Positions 11,554 to 25,214 of a DNA stretch of 64,000 bases are shown piece by piece. This stretch comes from Limnanthes douglasii subsp. nivea (taxonomy: Eukaryota > Streptophyta > Magnoliopsida > Brassicales > Limnanthaceae), in contig JAUPFV010000001.1 in the NCBI GenBank assembly GCA_036936605.1, positions 344,359,081 through 344,423,080 of the forward strand, in the 5' to 3' direction. A model generated the notes under the pieces. It was not told the DNA's origin. It saw only the letters and a list, made by a program, of their open reading frames with translations, and ran no database searches. Both the position numbers and the translations under genes were made by a program. How positions within the stretch are numbered: the first letter of the stretch is position 1; every line of letters begins with the position of its first letter.

Positions 11554-14500
11554 ACCTGTTAGGGAATCTAAAATTAAAATTTAGAGTATGCCGAAATTAA
11601 TATAGTAAAAGACTTCAACTAAAATCAGTCTACCAAGCAGAATGCTAAAGATAAACACCAAAAAGAAAATAAAAAAACATCAAACAAAACAAATGCTAAA
11701 AAAAAACAACAAACAATAACAAGAATTACACACAAATTATGAAATCAATTAAAAATTAACCTGAATTTTTTGATAATTTTATGTTGGAAAAACAAATTAG
11801 TCGAACCACGTTAAATATTTTTATATCATTTAATATTATTTCCGCATTTATAGAATTAGTGTTTTCCAACATGATGGTTCTTTTTTGTAAAGACCGATAT
11901 ATCTTTGGTTCTTGTATGCCATATGAAGCAACAATGATCGGTATGTAGAAGTATAAAACAATAATGGCTATCAAAGCCACATGTGTATAATCACTTTATA
12001 AACTCTCCTATGACCCACTGCCAACTTCCACTCGTATGAAAAAAGCATATTTTACCCAAAGGTACCCAACAGTAATTTGTACTGCCATCTAGTATCTCAA
12101 GTATCACTATTGAGCACCTAGTATCCAAATATTAACTTATTTTCCATCTAAATACCCAACTACTTCTATAATACCTCAAATACTCATGATTCATCACCAT
12201 GCACGTAACCATCTCCATCTTCTTTGAACCAAACCTTTATTTTCTTACTTCTTTATTTCAAAAAAGCTTGTATATTTAAAATTGGAGCGAGGAAAAACAA
12301 TCTGAAAGTACCATCGCCTTTGTGTTTTAAAATGAACAAAACAATATCAAATATGATACTTCTTTAAATAAATTGGTTTTTATTTTTATTTTTTTCTTGC
12401 TAGACCTAGTAATCCTGGTCTCATATAACATTTTCCTCATCTTGCATCTCGTACTTTATTTTCCCTTGGTCTCGCATGATGCAGTAGCGAGATGCAAGAC
12501 CCGATATGGTATAATCGAGAGATGCGAGACTATACATGATAAAATGGATAGATGCATGACTAGTCATGATGAAATTAAAAGATGAGAGACCATACATGAT
12601 GAAGTGGAGAGATGAGATATTAGACATAATAAAGTAGAGAGAAAAAACATAATGAAGTGGTTAGATGCGAGACCATAAATGATGAAGTGGCGAGACCATA
12701 CATGATAAATTGAAGAGACCCTATATGACGAAGTGGAGAGATGTGAGAGCAAGCATTATGAAGTGGAGACACACGCCATGAGGGAAGTAAAGAGATCAGA
12801 CACGATAGAAATGGAGAGATGCGATATCATACATGATAAAGTTGACATACCATGCATAATAAAGTGCAGCGATGTGAGACCAAGCACGATAAAATGAAGA
12901 GATGAGAGCCCATGCATGATATAAACTGAGAGACCATACATGATGGAAGTGGAGAGAGCAGACATTATGAACTAGAGAGCGAGGCGTAATGGAGATGAAG
13001 AGACCGAGTATGATGAATTGGATAGACCATACATGATGAAGTCATAAGATATGAAACATATACTACTTGATGATAAGAGATGCGAGACCAGAGTTACTCG
13101 ATTTGAAAAAAATAAATAAAGATATTATCCATATATCTAATATTTGTTTGTGTTAAAAAAACAAAACCGATAGTATTTTCAGATTTTTTTAAACTACGTT
13201 TTAAAAGATACAAACTTATAAAGGATCCGTTTGTTACATTTTAAAACATAAAGGACCAGTTTATTACAGAGACAAAGAATAGGGACTGATGTGTTACAAG
13301 TGACAAACATAGATGACCTGTGGTGTTTTTTACCCAGTAGTTCTCCAAAAACTTAGTGCCACTTAATTTACTAGATAATATAAATCACATTAGACTTTAA
13401 GTTTTAATATAAGGTACTGTTTTGAAAAACGAGATTAGGGTAGTGACTTATTAGATATAAACTTCTAATTTGTCTTTTGAACCAATTTACATCCGCATTT
13501 TATTATAAACGCAAACCTCTTATCTGTTTATCAACTAGCAAGTCCAATCAGCATTTTTTATGTCCATTAAATATACCATAAATGTTTTTTATACATTTTT
13601 AAGGATTTGGAACAACTTTAAATAATATATTTTTAAATAAACATCAAACATGCGGATGTAAATTGGACCTGTTAGGGAATCTAAAATTAAAATTTAGAGT
13701 ATGCCGAAATTAATATAGTAAAAGACTTCAACTAAAATCAGTCTACCAAGCAGAATGCTAAAGATAAACACCAAAAAGAAAATAAAAAAACATCAAACAA
13801 AACAAATGCTAAAAAAGAACAACAAACAATAGATTAACAAGAATTACACACAAATTATGAAATCAATTAAAAATTAACCTGAATTTTTTGATAATTTTAT
13901 GTTGGAAAAACAAATTAGTCGAACCACGTTAAATATTTTTATATCATTTAATATTATTTCCGCATTTATAGAATTAGTGTTTTCCAACATGATGGTTCTG
14001 TTTTGTAAAGACCGATATATCTTTGGTTCTTGTATGCCATATGAAGCAACAATGATCGGTATGTAGAAGTATAAAACAATAATGGCTATCAAAGCCACAT
14101 GTGTATAATCACTTTATAAACTCTCCTATGACCCACTGCCAACTTCCACTCGTATGAAAAAAGCATATTTTACCCAAAGGTACCCAACAGTAATTTGTAC
14201 TGCCATCTAGTATCTCAAGTATCACTATTGAGCACCTAGTATCCAAATATTAAGTTATTTTCCATCTAAATACCCAACTACTTCTATAATACCTCAAATA
14301 CTCATGATTCATCACCATGCACGTAACCATCTCCATCTTCTTTGAACCAAACCTTTATTTTCTTACTTTTTTATTTCAAAAAACTTGTATATTTAAAATT
14401 GGAGCTAGGAAAAACAATCTGAAAGTACCATCGCCTTTGTGTTTTAAGATGAACAAAACAATATCAATTAATGATACTTCTTTAAATAAATTGGTTTTTA

Positions 14501-17500
14501 TTTTTATTTTTTTCTTCCCAGACCTAGTAATCCTGGTCTCATATAACATTTTCCTCATCTTGCATCTCGTACTTTATTTTCCCTTGGTCTCGCATGATGC
14601 AGTCGCGAGATACAAGACCCGATATGGTATAATCGAGAGATGCGAGACTATGCATGATAAAATGGATAGATGCATGACTAGTCATGATGAAATTAAAAGA
14701 TGAGAGACCATACATGATGAAGTGGAGAGATTAGATATTAGACATAATAAAGTAGAGAGAAAAATGAAGTGGTTAGATGCGAGACCATAAATGATGAAGT
14801 GGCGAGACCATACATGATAAATTGAAGAGACCCTATATGACGAAGTGGAGAGATGTGAGAGCAAGCATTATGAAGTGGAGACACACACCATGAGGGAAGT
14901 AAAGAGATCAGACACGATAGAAATGGAGAGATGCGATATCAGACATGATAAAGTTGACATACCATGCATAATAAAGTGCAGCGATGTGAGACCAAGCACG
15001 ATAAAATGAAGAGATGAGAGCCCATGCATGATATAAACTGAGAGACCATACATGATGGAAGTGGAGAGAGCAGACATTATGAACTAGAGAGCGAGGCGTA
15101 ATGGAAATGAAGAGACCGAGTATGATGAATTGGATAGACCATACATGATGAAGTCATGAGATATGAAACATATACTACTTGATGATAAGAGATGCGAGAC
15201 CAGAGTTACTCGATTTGAAAAAAATAAATAAAGATATTATCCATATATCTAATATTTGTTTGTCTTAAAAAAACAAAACCGATAGTATTTTCAGATTTTT
15301 TTAAACTACGTTTTAAAAGATACAAACTTATAAAGGATCCGTTTGTTACATTTTAAAACATAAAGGACCAGTTTATTACAGAGACAAAGAATAGGGACTG
15401 ATGTGTTACAAGTGACAAACATAGATGACCTGTTGTGTTTTTTACCCAGTAGTTCTCCAAAAACTTAGTGCCACTTAATTTACTAGATAATATAAATCAC
15501 ATTATACTTTAAGTTTTAATATAAGGTACTGTTTTGAAAAACAAGATTAGGGTAGTGACTTATTAGATATAAACTTCTAATTTGTCTTTCGAACCAATTT
15601 ACATCCGCATTTTATTATAAACGCAAACCTCTTATCTGTTTATCAACTAGCAAGTCCAATCCGCATTTTTTATGTCCATTAAATATACCATAAATGTTTT
15701 TTATACATTTTTAAGGATTTGGAACAACTTTAAATAATATATTTTTAAATAAACATCAAACATGCGGATGTAAATTGGACCTGTTAGGGAATCTAAAATT
15801 AAAATTTAGAGTATGCCGAAATTAATATAGTAAAAGACTTCAACTAAAATCAGTCTACCAAGCAGAATGCTAAAGATAAACACCAAAAAGAAAATAAAAA
15901 AACATCAAACAAAACAAATGCTAAAAAAGAACAACAAACAATAACAAGAATTACACACAAATTATGAAATCAATTAAAAATTAACCTGAATGTTTTGATA
16001 ATTTTATGTTGGAAAAACAAATTAGTCGAACCACGTTAAATATTTTTATATCATTTAATATTATTTCCGCATTTATAGAATTAGTGTTTTCCAACATGAT
16101 GGTTCTTTTTTGTAAAGACCGATATATCTTTGGTTCTTGTATGCCATATGAAGCAACAATGATCGGTATGTAGAAGTATAAAACAATAATGGCTATCAAA
16201 GCCACATGTGTATAATCACTTTATAAACTCTCCTATGACCCACTGCCAACTTCCACTCGTATGAAAAAAAGCATATTTTATCCAAAGGTACCCAACACTA
16301 ATTTGTACTGCCATCTAGTATCTCAAGTATCACTATTGAGCACCTAGTATCCAAATATTAACTTATTTTCCATCTAAATACCCAACTACTTCTATAATAC
16401 CTCAAATACTCATGATTCATCACCATGCACGTAACCATCTCCATCTTCTTTGAACCAAACCTTTATTTTCTTACTTTTTTATTTCAAAAAAGCTTGTATA
16501 TTTAAAATTGGAGCTAGGAAAAACAATCTGAAAGTACCATCGCCTTTGTGTTTTAAGATGAACAAAACAATATCAATTGATGATACTTCTTTAAATAAAT
16601 TGGTTTTTATTTTTATTTTTTTCTTGCTAGACCTAGTAATCCTGGTCTCATATAACATTTTCCTCATCTTGCATCTCGTACTTTATTTTCCCTTGGTCTC
16701 GCATGATGCAGTCGCGAGATACAAGACCCGATATGGTATAATCGAGAGATGCGAGACTATGCATGATAAAATGGATAGATGCATGACTAGTCATGATGAA
16801 ATTAAAAGATGAGAGACCATACATGATGAAGTGGAGAGATTAGATATTAGACATAATAAAGTAGAGAGAAAAATGAAGTGGTTAGATGCGAGACCATAAA
16901 TGATGAAGTGGCGAGACCATACATGATAAATTGAAGAGACCCTATATGACGAAGTGGAGAGATGTGAGAGCAAGCATTATGAAGTGGAGACACACACCAT
17001 GAGGGAAGTAAAGAGATCAGACACGATAGAAATGGAGAGATGCGATATCAGACATGATAAAGTTGACATACCATGCATAATAAAGTGCAGCGATGTGAGA
17101 CCAAGCACGATAAAATGAAGAGATGAGAGCCCATGCATGATATAAACTGAGAGACCATACATGATGGAAGTGGAGAGAGCAGACATTATGAACTAGAGAG
17201 CGAGGCGTAATGGAAATGAAGAGACCGAGTATGATGAATTGGATAGACCATACATGATGAAGTCATGAGATATGAAACATATACTACTTGATGATAAGAG
17301 ATGCGAGACCAGAGTTACTCGATTTGAAAAAAATAAATAAAGATATTATCCATATATCTAATATTTGTTTGTCTTAAAAAAACAAAACCGATAGTATTTT
17401 CAGATTTTTTTAAACTACGTTTTAAAAGATACAAACTTATAAAGGATCCGTTTGTTACATTTTAAAACATAAAGGACCAGTTTATTACAGAGACAAAGAA

Positions 17501-18121
17501 TAGGGACTGATGTGTTACAAGTGACAAACATAGATGACCTGTTGTGTTTTTTACCCAGTAGTTCTCCAAAAACTTAGTGCCACTTAATTTACTAGATAAT
17601 ATAAATCACATTAGACTTTAAGTTTTAATATAAGGTACTGTTTTGAAAAACAAGATTAGGGTAGTGACTTATTAGATATAAACTTCTAATTTGTCTTTCG
17701 AACCAATTTACATCCGCATTTTATTATAAACGCAAACCTCTTATCTGTTTATCAACTAGCAAGTCCAATCCGCATTTTTTATGTCCATTAAATATACCAT
17801 AAATGTTTTTTATACATTTTTAAGGATTTGGAACAACTTTAAATAATATATTTTTAAATAAACATCAAACATGCGGATGTAAATTGGACCTGTTAGGGAA
17901 TCTAAAATTAAAATTTAGAGTATGCCGAAATTAATATAGTAAAAGACTTCAACTAAAATCAGTCTACCAAGCAGAATGCTAAAGATAAACACCAAAAAGA
18001 AAATAAAAAAACATCAAACAAAACAAATGCTAAAAAAGAACAACAAACAATAACAAGAATTACACACAAATTATGAAATCAATTAAAAATTAACCTGAAT
18101 GTTTTGATAATTTTATGTTGG

Positions 18122-20150
18122 AAAAACAAATTAGTCGAACCACGTTAAATATTTTTATATCATTTAATATTATTTCCGCATTTATAGAATTAGTGTTTTC
18201 CAACATGATGGTTCTTTTTTGTAAAGACCGATATATCTTTGGTTCTTGTATGCCATATGAAGCAACAATGATCGGTATGTAGAAGTATAAAACAATAATG
18301 GCTATCAAAGCCACATGTGTATAATCACTTTATAAACTCTCCTATGACCCACTGCCAACTTCCACTCGTATGAAAAAAAGCATATTTTACCCAAAGGTAC
18401 CCAACACTAATTTGTACTGCCATCTAGTATCTCAAGTATCACTATTGAGCACCTAGTATCCAAATATTAACTTATTTTCCATCTAAATACCCAACTACTT
18501 CTATAATACCTCAAATACTCATGATTCATCACCATGCACGTAACCATCTCCATCTTCTTTGAACCAAACCTTTATTTTCTTACTTTTTTATTTCAAAAAA
18601 GCTTGTATATTTAAAATTGGAGCTAGGAAAAACAATCTGAAAGTACCATCGCCTTTGTGTTTTAAGATGAACAAAACAATATCAATTGATGATACTTCTT
18701 TAAATAAATTGGTTTTTATTTTTATTTTTTTCTTGCTAGACCTAGTAATCCTGGTCTCATATAACATTTTCCTCATCTTGCATCTCGTACTTTATTTTCC
18801 CTTGGTCTCGCATGATTCAGTAGCGAGATGCAAGACCCGATATGGTATAATCGAGAGATGCGAGACTATACATGATAAAATGGATAGATGCATGACTAGT
18901 CATGATGAAATTAAAAGATGAGAGACCATACATGATTAAGTGAAGAGATAAGATATTAGACATAATAAAGTAGAGAGAAAAAACATAATGAAGTGGTTAG
19001 ATACGAGACCATAAATGATGAAGTGGCGAGACCATACATGATAAAGTGAAGAGACGATGTATGACGAAGTGGAGAGATGCGAGAGCAAGCATTATGAAGT
19101 GGAGACACACGTCATGAGGGAAGTAAAGAGATCAGACACGATAGAAATGGAGAGATGCGATATCAGACATGATAAAGTTGACATACCATGCATAATAAAG
19201 TGCAGCGATGTGAGACCAAGCATGATAAAATGAAGAGATGAGAGCCCATGCATGATATAAACTGAGAGACCATACATGATGGAAGTGGAGAGAGCAGACA
19301 TTATGAACTAGAGAGCGAGGCGTAATGGAAATGAAGAGACCGAGTATGATGAATTGGATAGACCATACATGATGAAGTCATGAGATATGAAACATATACT
19401 ACTTGATGATAAGAGATGCGAGACCAGAGTTACTGGATTTGAAAAAATAAAATAAAAATATTATCCAAATATCTAATATTTGTTTGTCTTAAAAAAACAA
19501 AACCGATGGTATTTTCAGATTTTTTAAAACTACATACCACTTAAAATAAATAAAAATATTATGTGTTTTTTACCCAGTAGTTCACCAAAAACTTAGTGCC
19601 ACTTAATTTACTAAATGACCTGTGGTGTTTTAATATAAATCACATTAGACTTTAAGTTTTAATAGAAGGTACTGTTTCGAAAAACGAGATTAGGGTAGTG
19701 ACATATTATAGATTTAAACTTGTAATTGGTCTTTCGAACCAATTTACATCCGCATTTTATTATAAACGCAAACTTCTTATCTGTTTATCGACTAGCAAGT
19801 CCAATCCGCATTTTATTATGTCCATCAATTATAAATTAAATGTTTTTTATACATTTGATTTGGAACAATTTTAAATAATATATTTTTAAATAAACATCAA
19901 ACATGCGGATGTAAATTGTAGGGAATCTAAATTTAAAATTTAGAGTATACCGAAATTAATATAGTAAAAGACTTCAACTAAAATCAGTCTACCCAGCAGA
20001 ATGCTAAAGTTAAACACCAAAAAGAAAATAAAAAAACATCAAATGCTAAAAAAAACAACAAACAATAGATTAACAAGAATTACACACAAATTATGAAATC
20101 AATTAAAAATTAACCTGAATTTTTTGATAATTTTATGTTGGAAAAACAAA
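18122..20150. repeat. Last, diverged unit of the array and its right boundary
   Basis: The fifth unit matches the others well up to about 19,430, then has several deletions and base changes (near 19,530-19,640 and 19,810-19,920). It stops at GTTGGAAAAACAAA, after which the sequence changes to AAAATCTAGATAG instead of restarting with TTAGTCG. That point marks the original right end of the amplified segment. Confidence 0.85.
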
Positions 20151-20690
20151 AAAATCTAGATAGTTGGGTTAGTTTTCCATTAGAAAGGTGCTAAATCGTT
20201 TCGTTGATTTTTTTATGTAAACTATTTGTTTTGTTTGTGTGATTTGTGTGAGGAAATGGACAAAAAATTGTTGTTTTTATCTTCGTTTTCTTGAGAGGCT
20301 AGACTTTTAGAGAGGGGAAAATGAATTAAAAAAAATTAATGAATGCAATATTTGATATATCTACCAAATTTAGGAAATTAAAGTAAAATATTATATAACA
20401 ATATTTTTTGTATATAAATATATTTAAAAATATTATAAAAATTAAAAAAAATAAAAAATTAAATTCCATTGTAACCAAAATAATTCATTTAATGATTAAA
20501 CATAAATAAAACTAAAAAAAACATATAGGAATTAAAAACGGGACATAATCAAATAAATAATAAACGTATAATATAAATTAAACAAAATCAATATTTATTT
20601 TATTTAAAACAATAAATATTTATAATATTATTTACCAAATACAATTATAGAATAAATAGAGATCTTTAATTTATTTTTCTTATGATTATT
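20151..20690. other. AT-rich spacer without recognised features
   Basis: Very AT-rich sequence with runs of A and T and no coding frame, RNA gene or repeat that I recognise. It separates the array from a copia 3' end. Confidence 0.6.
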
Positions 20691-21483
20691 AATTTTTTAT
20701 TAATTGATATCTTTAAGTTTTTTAGTCCTTTATAGTTATCAATCATATACGGGGTTATTCCGTTTGCCCCTTCACAATGAATATAGGATCCTATTAAAGT
20801 TGAATATGTATTCTTGAGTAGCATGTGGCGGTCCAAGTGGGAGATTATTGGAATGTATTTATTTAATATATTGATGGACATACAATAATTTGGACCGACA
20901 TGCTAAATAAACATATTCGGTCATTATCTTAAAGAAGTCCAAATTAAAATTAATCGAGTTAAATTGGACCTATGGGTGAAAAGACGTTATGGGCTCAAGT
21001 GTGGTAACCGGGTTGAATTTGGGCACTGCGATGAAGAGGGTCCAAATCTCAACACTTAAGCATGAATTATTAATTAAGGGATATAAATTGAATTATCAAT
21101 TTATTGGGTTATGGTCCCCGGACACAGGGAAGTATTAAATGATGGGTTTTATAATGTTGGGCCACATTGTAAACACTATAAGTAAGGGGCTATGTTTAGG
21201 AATTCCATCATCCTAAACCCTAATCAAACAGACGGTCGCTTCTTTCACTGGATGGAAACCAAACTCATTTCTAAGTAACTAGTTATACAAGTTTCTTAAA
21301 TTAATACACAGAATCACTCAAGAACAAAAATGAACAAAAAAAATAATAGATTGAAAGCAACGGGAAAACCCATAAGAATTCTTGGTTTTTGTTTATTCAT
21401 TAGGTGAATCCAAAAAGAGTTTTTATTATTGTTTCCGTGTTTTCATATATTTTATTGGATGTGATTTCGAATAATCTATAACA
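20690..21483 (+). mobile_element. Cop-1: 3' end of a copia element with polypurine tract and 3' LTR
   Basis: A polypurine tract AAGTGGGAGA (20,835-20,844) stands directly before an LTR starting TATTGGAATGTATTT (a changed TGTTGGAAT) at 20,846. The LTR ends CTATAACA at 21,483, a length of about 638 bp. AAGTGGGAG followed by a TGTTGGA-type LTR is the usual 3' end of plant copia elements. The 150 bp before the tract look like the tail of the internal region; its left edge is uncertain. The rest of the element and the 5' LTR are missing. Confidence 0.75.
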
Positions 21484-21826
21484 CAAACTTCTACTTCCGA
21501 TTATCTTTATCTAATCAACATTTTCAAAATCCAAAAAATATTCGTTAGAATGATGTTATTAGTTTTATATGTGCTTGCATTTAATAATTTACCGGAGATT
21601 AACAATGTAAATATATGGTATCGATATACTGAGATACACATTAAAAAGAAAAGATAACTTAGAATGGAGTTTTAGTATGATTTATATAGTTAGTAATGGA
21701 AAAATATCAAAAAGTGTAGGGTATTTTTAATCTTCAACATCGAAAATTAAATCTTCGACTCAGAAGTAAGTTGGATATTCCGAAAATTTCTAATGTTAGA
21801 CTAATAAGTAAACCTTTAGAAAGAAA
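21484..21826. other. Spacer between two related copia LTRs
   Basis: 343 bp of AT-rich sequence with no feature I recognise. It lies between the Cop-1 LTR and the solo LTR of the same family and contains the left AGAAA target-site copy (21,822-21,826). Confidence 0.6.
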
Positions 21827-22480
21827 TGTTGGAATATATTTATTTAATATATTTATGGACTGACAATAATTTGGACCGACATGCTAAATAAACATATTTG
21901 GTTATTTTCTTAAGGAAGTCCTAATTAAAGTAATCGAGTTAATTATTTAATTAACTAAATTGGACCTATGGGTGAAAAGGCGTTATGAGCTCAAGTGTGG
22001 TAACCGGGTTGAATTTAGGCACTGTAATGAAGAGGGCCCAAATCTCAACACTTAAGCCTTAATTAATAAATTGGGGATATAAATTGAATTATCAATTTAT
22101 CGGGTTATGGTCCTGGACACAAAGAAGTAATATAGGATGGGCTTTACAATGTTGGGATTTGCATTGTAAAGTCTACAAATAAGGGGTTACGCTTAGGAAT
22201 TTCATGATACTAAACCCTAATCAGGAATACGGCCGCTTCCTTGAGTGTTTGGAACCCTTTTCGCTATTCACTAATTTGATTCTACATGTTTCTCAAGTTC
22301 ATAAACGGAATCGCTGAAGAACGCAAAGGAACAAAAGCGAACAGGAGATGCCTAGAAAAGGGTTTAATTATCTAATTCTTGGTTTTCGCTTTATTCATTA
22401 GATGAATCTAGAAAAAGATTTAATTATTTTTCCGTGAATTGTTATATATTATTTAATGCGATTTTGGATAATATATAACA
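21827..22480 (+). mobile_element. Solo LTR of the Cop-1 family with TSD AGAAA
   Basis: The 654-bp sequence starts TGTTGGAATATATTT and ends ATATATAACA. It is flanked by AGAAA at 21,822-21,826 and 22,481-22,485. Along its length it matches the LTR at 20,846-21,483, including GGACCGACATGCTAAATAAACATAT and GTGAAAAGGCGTTATG-type segments. With both ends and a perfect 5-bp duplication, and no internal region, it is a clean solo LTR. Confidence 0.88.
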
Positions 22481-22929
22481 AGAAATTGAAAGATTATCTC
22501 AATCTTTTCAAATGACATAATTACCAATCTAATAGTAACACTAATGAGTTAAAAAGCTAATAGGGTCTATTAGACAATGGAGAATTTATGGAAAAATATT
22601 CCTGAAACGTAATAGTTGATGTATAGTATTCTGAAGAAGTGAGACAAGAGCGATAGCTCACTAGAGACATAAACCTTTGATTTATGGTTTTAAATAGTAA
22701 TTGGTTTTTGCATTGTCCATCTTACTGATAAATAGTTTTTGGATTTTTTAAAGTTTACTAGTAGTTTTTTTTTTTTTAAAGTTTACTAGTAGTTTTTGTA
22801 TTATTCATTTTGAACAAAGTTAGTTATTGTATTTGTGGATTAATGTAAAGCTGACACGTGGTTTTATACTTAATAGAAAATTATTTAACTAATAATTCAT
22901 CGACTTTAAGTTTGACTACATTTAAATTC
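22481..22929. other. AT-rich spacer with a short tandem duplication
   Basis: No coding frame is visible. A ~27-bp unit containing AAAGTTTACTAGTAGTTTTT is present twice in tandem at about 22,744-22,797, joined by a run of T, which suggests replication slippage. Confidence 0.6.
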
Positions 22930-23264
22930 GACCTAAAGTCGAGGGACCACTGATGATACACATTTTTTGTGGAGTATGGTGTCGCGTAGTAGTTTTACAC
23001 TATTTTCCGTAAAGTGAACAATAAGATGCAACAGTAATCACATTACCATTATCAATCAATTACTTGGGCCAATTATGGAGTGTGGCCTAAGATTAATATG
23101 GCTAGTAATCGTACATATCTACCCTTAAATGGTTCCTACATTTGGAGATCTAATACTGGACAAATATCAATAAATATTTCCAAGCATATATATTTTGCAA
23201 TAAAATTTAATATGCACAATACTGTAAAATATAACATCACATCCTATTACAAACTCTCCCACTT

Positions 23265-25210
23265 AAACTAAAATTCTCTAAATCAACTACACCCATACAA
23301 AAGATGTGTCCCTCGAAAACCTTAGGGTAAACCGCCTTTATTAGATGATCTTAGCTATCATGAAGTTTGTGCTGATGTGCTCTATAGGGGTAGTTAGGGG
23401 TTTGGAATTTGTTGATATATATGTTGTAATACACTTTCAATGTATGTGCTTTGTGATAATCCAAGAATACCACGAGAGCAATCTCGATGTATCTGAATTC
23501 CTAACACAAAATTGGCATCACCAAGATCCTTTATATCAAACTTGTCTGATAGAAATATTTTTGTAGTGTGTAACAATTCCTAATTGTTCGATGCAAGCAA
23601 TATACCATCTACATATAATATAAGAAATATGAAATTACACACAATCCTCAATCGAGTTAATCTCAAATTCATAACTGACTATCACCTTAAGGAATTTATC
23701 ATATCAGTGCCGAGAGGCTCGTTTAAGCCCATAGATGGATTTTTTAAGCCTGCAATCCAGATATTTTGAGTTACTTTACACAAAGTGTTCCAGTAGCATC
23801 ATATAGTTGCATCATATAGATCGTTTCGTCAATATTACAATTGAGAAAAACGGTCTTAACATCCATCTGATGAAGCTCAAGGTCAAAATATGCAACTAAT
23901 GCCATGATTGTTCTAAAGGAATCCTTCTTCAAGACATGATCAAAGGTTTCTTTAAAATCAATCCCTCGATGTTGAGTATAAACTTTCGCTAAAATACGTG
24001 CTTTACGTCTTTCTACATTACCTAGGAAATCACGTTTAGTTTTGTAAACCAATTTCTTTTTTCCCTTCAGGTAATGGGATAATATCCCATGCCGCATTGT
24101 CTTGCATTGATTTATACTCTTTCTTCATAGCGTTAATCCACTTATGAGAGTCAGAGCTTGCCATGGCCTGTTTGTAGGATGCGGGATCATCTACAGTTCC
24201 AACATATAAATATCATTCCCTTAAAGATATACTATATATTCTGGACCTATATTACTCATCCTTTCTCTCGTGGACTTTCTTAAGGGAACTATTTCCTCTT
24301 GTTGCACTTATTGAGGAGATAGAGTTTGATCATTATGAATGATGTCACTTTGATTCCCTTGTGGAAGATTATCTTGAGGTTCCTCTTGTTCAACGTAGAC
24401 CATATTTGTATCATGGTTAGAATCCTCAATTGGAGCATCAATGTTAATTTGAGGATCATCTTGTTCTAATGAGACCTAAATGATTGAAATTACAACCCAA
24501 TCTTCGGATACATGAGTATCCCCATTAAAACCTCCATGAATCTCTATGGATTCTTCTTGAAAATCAATACATATTCCTTTATTCTTTCCCCCAAACTAAA
24601 TATCTAGTAGAGACTTGTCCGTTCATGTCTTAAATATTGTACTAGTGAGAGAATCATAAAACTTAAACCATCTGGAACGTTCAGAATACCCTATGAAGTA
24701 ACAACTAACTGTTTTTTTGGACCCTGTTTCTTTTCTTAAAATTTGTAAGGCCTCATCTCAGCTAGACAACCCCATACATGCGGATTCTTTAAATTGGGTC
24801 TACGTCCGTTCTAAAGCTCATATGGGGTACTAACATGAGCCTTAGTGGGTACTCGATTGATTATATAAGCGGTATATTTGATGGCTTCTCCATAGAGAGA
24901 TAATGGTAGAGATGAGTTACTTATCATTCTTCAAACCATATATTTCAATGTCTGATTCGATCTCTCAAATACATCATTCATGAGGGGTGAACCCGATATT
25001 GTATATTGATGGACTATGGCACACTTCTCTAGGTATCTAGCAAATATTTCTTGACATTGTTCACCTGAACCGTCATATCTGTTATAGTACTCACTACAAC
25101 GGTCAGATCTAACGGTCTTAATGCTCATACCGAGTTGTTTTTGCAACTTTAGTCCTAAGAGCTTTGAACTTGCTTATGGGCTCATGCTTTCCTACTTGAT
25201 TGGAACTTGA
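23265..25210 (-). pseudogene. pol: Cop-2 pol remnant (integrase and RT; RNase H and protease lost)
   Basis: The integrase part (24,931-25,146) has VRSDRCSEYY and MNDVFERSNQTL, which carry two of the three catalytic acidic residues of the family. The RT N-terminal half (23,771-24,097) reads FDHVLKKDSFRTIMALVAYFDLELHQMDVKTVFLN in three short overlapping motifs. The RT active site near 23,604-23,615 reads YVDG instead of YVDD. RT ends with DLGDANFVLGIQI (23,394-23,576), then jumps to the pol C-terminal motif PKVFEGH..MGVV (23,270-23,340), so the RNase H domain is deleted. Protease and the N-terminal part of integrase are also missing. The gene is dead. Confidence 0.75.
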
Positions 25211-25214
25211 CCTA

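Larger units (their letters stand above)
9676..20150. repeat. Tandem array: five copies of a ~2.11 kb unit
   Basis: Units start at the same AAAAACAAATTAGTCG motif at 9,676, 11,788, 13,906, 16,013 and 18,122, giving lengths of 2,112, 2,118, 2,107, 2,109 and 2,020 bp. Each unit begins with the last ~84 bp of the copia LTR plus its TGATG flank. It then holds AT-rich sequence, a GA-rich minisatellite block and a 17-bp inverted repeat. Units 3 and 4 look almost identical, while units 1 and 5 are the most diverged. No unit has a convincing gene; the short ORFs repeat with the unit and show no known domain. Confidence 0.95.

Noticed and set aside
10111..18921. Repeated 60-137-codon ORFs in the 2.1 kb array
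   Set aside because: They recur only because the unit recurs, change length between units, and read low-complexity or hydrophobic sequence with no known domain.
9676..20150. CRISPR-like array
   Set aside because: Units are ~2.1 kb, not short repeats with unique spacers, and the setting is a plant genome.
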